Shown here one piece after another: positions 3,889-5,097 of a DNA stretch of 5,097 nucleotides. Source of the DNA: Anaerolineales bacterium (GTDB lineage: Bacteria; Chloroflexota; Anaerolineae; Anaerolineales; E44-bin32); NCBI GenBank assembly GCA_030673085.1, contig DAOVFE010000169.1:1-5097 (forward strand), read 5' to 3'. The stretch's first letter is position 1. Every line of letters starts with the position of its first letter. The translations under genes were made by a program, and so were the position numbers. The notes beneath the pieces were generated by a model. It ran no database searches. It was given only the letters and a program-made list of their open reading frames with translations, and was not told where the DNA came from.

Positions 3889-5097
3889 ATGAAAGATGAA
3901 AGAGTACCAATAATTGCAAAAAAGCAAAGTTGGCGCGGATCTATCGTCGTTAGAATGTCAGTCTTATTTTTGGCGCTGGCTATTATACCAATGCTTGCTA
4001 CTGCCTACTACGGCCTGTATCGTAGTCAGGCCGAGATTTCAAGTGTATCCCGTGAAAACCTAATAGAGCTATCGCATGGCACTGCCCAGCGTATTGGCCA
4101 ATTGCTCATTGAGAATCAGTGCACCTCCGCCACATTGGCAGGTGAACCGCTGGCGGCGCGATTTTTAGCTGCTTCTGGAGAAGAACGCCTGGCTCTAAAT
4201 GAGAATGTCTATCAGATGCTTCAGAACTTTTCCGAAACGCACCCTGATTATGATGCGCCGGGATTATTGGATGCAAACGGCATAGTAGTAGCTTCACTGG
4301 CTGAAAGCCTGGTTGGCAAGGATCGTTCATTCCGAGACTATTTTCAAGCTTCCATTCAGGGCGAGCCTTTCATTTCAGATATTCTTGTAGGACGAGGTAC
4401 AGGGAGGCCGGGTGTCTTTCTCACTAACCCGGTCGTCACAACTGAGGGGGAAATCGTTGGAATTGATATCATATGGCTTAAGGGGAGTACGATCTGGAGC
4501 ATTATCGATGACGTTAATGTGGGAGAGGAAGGCATTGCATATCTTGTAGACCAGGACGGCGTCATTATTGCCCATCCGAACCGTGATCTGCTCTATCATA
4601 GTCTTAGCGCGTTATCGCCGGAAGCAGCATCAATAATTTCCGAGACGATTCGTTTTGGCATACTTGAAGGCACCGATTCGCCATTAATTCCTCAAAGCCT
4701 GGGCATGGATGAACTGGCAGCCGAGTTAGCATCTGGCGCGGGTTCCGGCAGCTATGGCTACTATTCTCCGCTTGATCACCGCGATCATATGGTGGGTTAT
4801 TCAAGGCTAGAGGCTACTCCATGGATAGTGGTAGTAGATCTGCCAGAAGACCAGTTCCTAGCGCCGCTGAGCCGGCTGAAATTGATGGTTTGGAGCGGTA
4901 CAGGCTTTATGGCGGTCATTGCCTTGATTGTGTCTATTTTACTGGCGCATGGGATCACACAGCCGATTCGCTGCCTAACGGATGCGGCAAGCGCTGTACA
5001 TAAGGGCCAACCGTTCGAGCCTTCGGATATTGAGGATGTGACTTCCGGACAAGACGAGATCGCCATCTTGGGGAGAATGTTCAGCAGCATGGTGCTT
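3889..5097 (+). CDS. Transmembrane dCache-HAMP sensor protein, N-terminal part (403 codons, runs off the window)
   Basis: The frame is open from ATG 3889 to the window edge. Residues 1-18 are cytoplasmic and basic, and helix 1 is at about 19-41. An extracytoplasmic double-Cache domain spans about 45-330. It has the first-lobe pattern GLLDANGIVVAS (125-136), FRDYF (148-152), RPGVFLTNPV and IVGIDIIWLKGSTIWSIID, then the second lobe GEEGIAYLVDQDG (212-224) with AHPN, closing with TPWIVVVDLPEDQF. Helix 2 is at about 332-353, followed by a HAMP domain from 354 with conserved P359 and DEIAIL (389-394). Cache domains bind small ligands outside the cell, and HAMP passes the signal inward. The output module lies beyond the window: histidine kinase, nucleotide cyclase, GGDEF, phosphatase and chemoreceptor are all possible. 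The lone cysteine-containing stretch ENQCTS (near residue 78) has no obvious meaning. Confidence 0.88.
   Translation, partial: MKDERVPIIAKKQSWRGSIVVRMSVLFLALAIIPMLATAYYGLYRSQAEISSVSRENLIELSHGTAQRIGQLLIENQCTSATLAGEPLAARFLAASGEERLALNENVYQMLQNFSETHPDYDAPGLLDANGIVVASLAESLVGKDRSFRDYFQASIQGEPFISDILVGRGTGRPGVFLTNPVVTTEGEIVGIDIIWLKGSTIWSIIDDVNVGEEGIAYLVDQDGVIIAHPNRDLLYHSLSALSPEAASIISETIRFGILEGTDSPLIPQSLGMDELAAELASGAGSGSYGYYSPLDHRDHMVGYSRLEATPWIVVVDLPEDQFLAPLSRLKLMVWSGTGFMAVIALIVSILLAHGITQPIRCLTDAASAVHKGQPFEPSDIEDVTSGQDEIAILGRMFSSMVL

Noticed and set aside
4106..5090. Several minus-strand frames and one plus-strand frame (4821-5003) over the Cache sensor gene
   Set aside because: All overlap a continuous 403-codon frame with clear Cache, transmembrane and HAMP features.

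Overview
The window reads as a piece of a bacterial chromosome with moderate-to-high G+C genes and much more AT-rich intergenic DNA. Three things loosely suggest Chloroflexota or a similar environmental lineage rich in IS200/IS605-type elements: a HEARO/omega-RNA-like element, a large Cache-HAMP sensor, and frequent long perfect palindromes between genes. This placement is an inference from style; no marker gene is present.

Layout. Positions 1-248 hold no convincing gene. They contain a well-folded 88-nt three-way-junction structure (123-210) and a 20-bp inverted-repeat-like end (219-238). Positions 289-1289 hold a membrane-protein gene that is split. The first part (289-753) and last part (936-1289) are separated by a 182-bp insertion (754-935), whose folds and conserved-looking stretches resemble the HEARO/IscB omega RNA. 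Both junctions carry TTTAC. Removing 754-935 leaves one TTTAC and joins the two parts in frame into a 272-residue protein made of two similar four-helix halves. The element has no room for IscB or TnpA, so it would be a solitary, non-autonomous omega-RNA insertion.

Twenty bases downstream is a two-component pair: an OmpR/PhoB-class response regulator (1310-1996) overlapped by its HAMP sensor histidine kinase (1993-3195). The spacing suggests that the membrane gene, regulator and kinase were one operon, so the insertion now lies in its first gene.

The 693-bp gap 3196-3888 is a patchwork. A 291-bp element without an ORF (3194-3484) is bounded by 20-bp inverted repeats and contains a perfect 21-bp terminator hairpin and an outward-facing sigma70-like promoter. 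It is followed by an AT-rich stretch and a second long GC-rich hairpin. The left inverted repeat supplies two of the three bases of the kinase stop codon. From 3889 to the window edge runs the N-terminal 403 codons of a transmembrane dCache-HAMP sensor whose output domain lies outside the window.

Main points to check: the omega-RNA-like insertion that splits the operon's first gene; a second, weaker resemblance to its first hairpin on the minus strand at 123-210; and the short inverted-repeat element whose end sequence recurs at 219-238.
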